A DNA stretch of 7,898 nt from CBDUWP01 sp965370955. Lineage in GTDB: Bacteria; Planctomycetota; Phycisphaerae; Sedimentisphaerales; Anaerobacaceae. Positions within the stretch are counted from its first letter, which is position 1. Every line of letters begins with the position of its first letter. Under the pieces are notes generated by a model that was not told the DNA's origin, made no database searches, and saw nothing but the letters and a program-made list of their open reading frames with translations. The translations under genes were made by a program, and so were the position numbers. Below, piece after piece: positions 6,509 to 7,898 of this stretch. Location of the stretch: contig CBDUWP010000068.1 in assembly GCA_965370955.1 (NCBI GenBank), positions 1 to 7,898 on the forward strand. Reading direction: 5' to 3'.

Positions 6509-7898
6509 ATGCCGCAGCAAATGACTAAAAATAAAAAACAGCTTGGCCAAGTCTTGATAACCAGAGGCATTGTGACTGCCGAACAAATCGAGCAGGCAAT
6601 CGTCTCGCAACAGCAAAGTGGCCATCAAAAATTGCTCGGTGAACTCCTTGTCGAAATGGATTTTTGCACCGAAGACCAAGTTGTATCTGCATTGGCGGAA
6701 GGGTTTGGTGTTCCATACGCGCAGGTGACGCCAAAAGTTTGCGATCCGAATGTGCTGGAAAATTTGCCGAGAGATTTTATCGAAGAACATCTAGTATTGC
6801 CGCTGTTTAAGGTTAACAATGTGTTGACGGTCGCGCTGAGTGAGCCAACAAATGTGTTTTTAATTGACGAAGTCGAGCGAATCACCGGTTGTAAAGCGCA
6901 AGTGGTTTGCGCAACTAATAAGGATATAAAAGCGACTCTGCAATCATATTTGCCGGATGCTAACGTCTTTGTCGTTGATGATATCATGGACGATGAAGGG
7001 CTTGACGATTTTACGCTAATTGAAAATATCGCTCAGGATATCGGCAACCTTGAAGAAATTGCAGGGCAATCGCCAGTTGTAAAGCTGGTTAATTATTTGA
7101 TATATAACGCCGTTCGAGAAAATGCCAGCGATATTCATATAGAGCCCGGTGACAAAAGGCTAAGAGTACGTTATCGCGTGGATGGAGTGTTGTATGAAAA
7201 AATGCAGCCGCCGTTTCAAATGACTTCGGCTCTGGTATCCAGAATTAAAATTATGGCGGAACTCGATATCGCTCAAAGAAGAGTACCGCAAGATGGCGGT
7301 ATACATGTGCTGGTTGAAGGGCGGCCTATTGACCTGAGGGTCTCGGTGATGCCGGCCAGCTTCGGTGAAAAAATCGTTATCAGAATTATCGATCCGCAAA
7401 ATATCATATTAAACTTTGAGGCGCTCGGGTTTACTTATGATAATCTCAAGATATTTAGAAAGGTTATAAATGCGCCAAATGGAATGGTGCTGGTGACTGG
7501 CCCAACCGGTTCTGGAAAAAATACAACGCTGTACGCAGCTTTGGCTGAACTAAATAGAGATGATGTCAACATATCGACAGTCGAAGATCCTATCGAATGC
7601 AGTATTCAAGGAGTTAACCAGTTTCAAGTCAATCAGACTGCTGGTTTTACCTTTAATTCTGCTCTGAGAAGCCTATTGAGGCAGGATCCGGATATTATTT
7701 TAGTTGGCGAAATTCGCGACAACGATACTGCCAATATATCTGTGCAAGCGGCTTTGACAGGGCATTTAGTGCTGTCGACTCTCCATACCAACGACGCTGC
7801 AGGAGCTGTTACAAGGCTGCTCGATTTGGATGTGCCGCCATATTTGATAGGGTCAGCTCTAAATGGAATTTTGGCTCACAGATTAGTGAGAAAGGTTT
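6509..7898 (+). CDS. pilB: PilB/GspE-type pilus assembly ATPase, N-terminal part (3' end outside window)
   Basis: The frame runs open to the window edge, giving 463 residues. This hexameric cytoplasmic ATPase would power pilus or pseudopilus polymerisation. Residues about 11-150 form the N1/MshEN-like region, with two LGxxL repeats at 12-16 and 43-47. The N2 domain begins near 188 (SPVVKLVNYL, SDIHIEP at 207-213). The RecA-like domain has Walker A GPTGSGKNTT (331-340), Walker B with Glu401 in DPDIILVGEIRD, and the His-box pair His419 and His426 (LTGHLVLSTLHTND). Two oddities stand out: Asn338 replaces the usual Thr/Ser after the Walker A lysine, and QDGG (261-264) stands where QDGR is usual. 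The start ATG 6509 follows GGTGA at 6500-6504; a TGA at 6488-6490 closes the frame upstream, and Met5 (6521) is a weaker alternative. The C-terminal part, where a zinc-binding Cys motif might lie, is not visible. GspE is the alternative name. Confidence 0.93.
   Translation, partial: MPQQMTKNKKQLGQVLITRGIVTAEQIEQAIVSQQQSGHQKLLGELLVEMDFCTEDQVVSALAEGFGVPYAQVTPKVCDPNVLENLPRDFIEEHLVLPLFKVNNVLTVALSEPTNVFLIDEVERITGCKAQVVCATNKDIKATLQSYLPDANVFVVDDIMDDEGLDDFTLIENIAQDIGNLEEIAGQSPVVKLVNYLIYNAVRENASDIHIEPGDKRLRVRYRVDGVLYEKMQPPFQMTSALVSRIKIMAELDIAQRRVPQDGGIHVLVEGRPIDLRVSVMPASFGEKIVIRIIDPQNIILNFEALGFTYDNLKIFRKVINAPNGMVLVTGPTGSGKNTTLYAALAELNRDDVNISTVEDPIECSIQGVNQFQVNQTAGFTFNSALRSLLRQDPDIILVGEIRDNDTANISVQAALTGHLVLSTLHTNDAAGAVTRLLDLDVPPYLIGSALNGILAHRLVRKV

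Noticed and set aside
1..7898. Mobile elements, CRISPR arrays, tRNA or rRNA genes
   Set aside because: No direct repeat arrays, transposase or integrase genes, or RNA gene patterns were seen; coding genes fill almost the whole window.

Overview
This window is a single, tightly packed + strand gene cluster from a diderm (Gram-negative type) bacterium. A secretin, a PilO-like inner-membrane protein and a PilB/GspE-type ATPase show that it encodes part of a type IV pilus or related type II secretion machine. Base composition is moderately AT-rich, in the low-to-mid forties percent GC by eye. The secretin with a C-terminal TPR-like tail, the divergent PilP/GspC-like protein and the regulators mixed into the pilus operon would fit Planctomycetota (Phycisphaerae-like) or a neighbouring deep phylum. 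That placement is a low-confidence guess from gene style, not from a marker gene.

Layout. Positions 2-196 hold the 3' end of a PilO-like gene that begins before the window. Positions 220-828 encode a small membrane-anchored protein in the PilP/GspC position. Positions 825-2588 encode the outer-membrane secretin. A block of four signalling genes follows: a PAS-containing sensor histidine kinase (2573-4048), a single-domain CheY-like receiver (4077-4460), a GAF/HD-GYP protein predicted to degrade cyclic di-GMP (4511-6139), and a STAS-domain anti-sigma-antagonist-like protein (6136-6471). Machine genes resume at 6509 with the PilB/GspE-type assembly ATPase, which runs off the window end. The longest gap between genes is 50 bases. 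Three junctions overlap (two ATGA overlaps and one 16-base overlap), so one polycistronic transcript is likely. I see no terminator, no convincing promoter, and no RNA gene, mobile element, repeat array or CRISPR.

How the parts may work together. PilO and the PilP/GspC-like protein would form the inner-membrane and periplasmic part, the secretin the outer-membrane gate, and the ATPase the cytoplasmic motor. The kinase could phosphorylate the receiver, which has no output domain of its own and lies next to an HD-GYP protein that has no receiver of its own. This looks like a split version of an RpfG-type receiver/HD-GYP arrangement. The ATPase begins with a MshEN-like region, a fold known in other ATPases to bind cyclic di-GMP, so the cassette may set pilus activity through local cyclic di-GMP. 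That model is an inference.

The most notable points are the signalling cassette placed between secretin and motor ATPase; an Asn in place of the usual Thr/Ser in the ATPase Walker A motif; a degenerate MshEN repeat pair in the same protein; two CxxxC pairs in the N-terminal sensor region of the HD-GYP protein; and an alternative TTG start with a strong Shine-Dalgarno sequence for the kinase.
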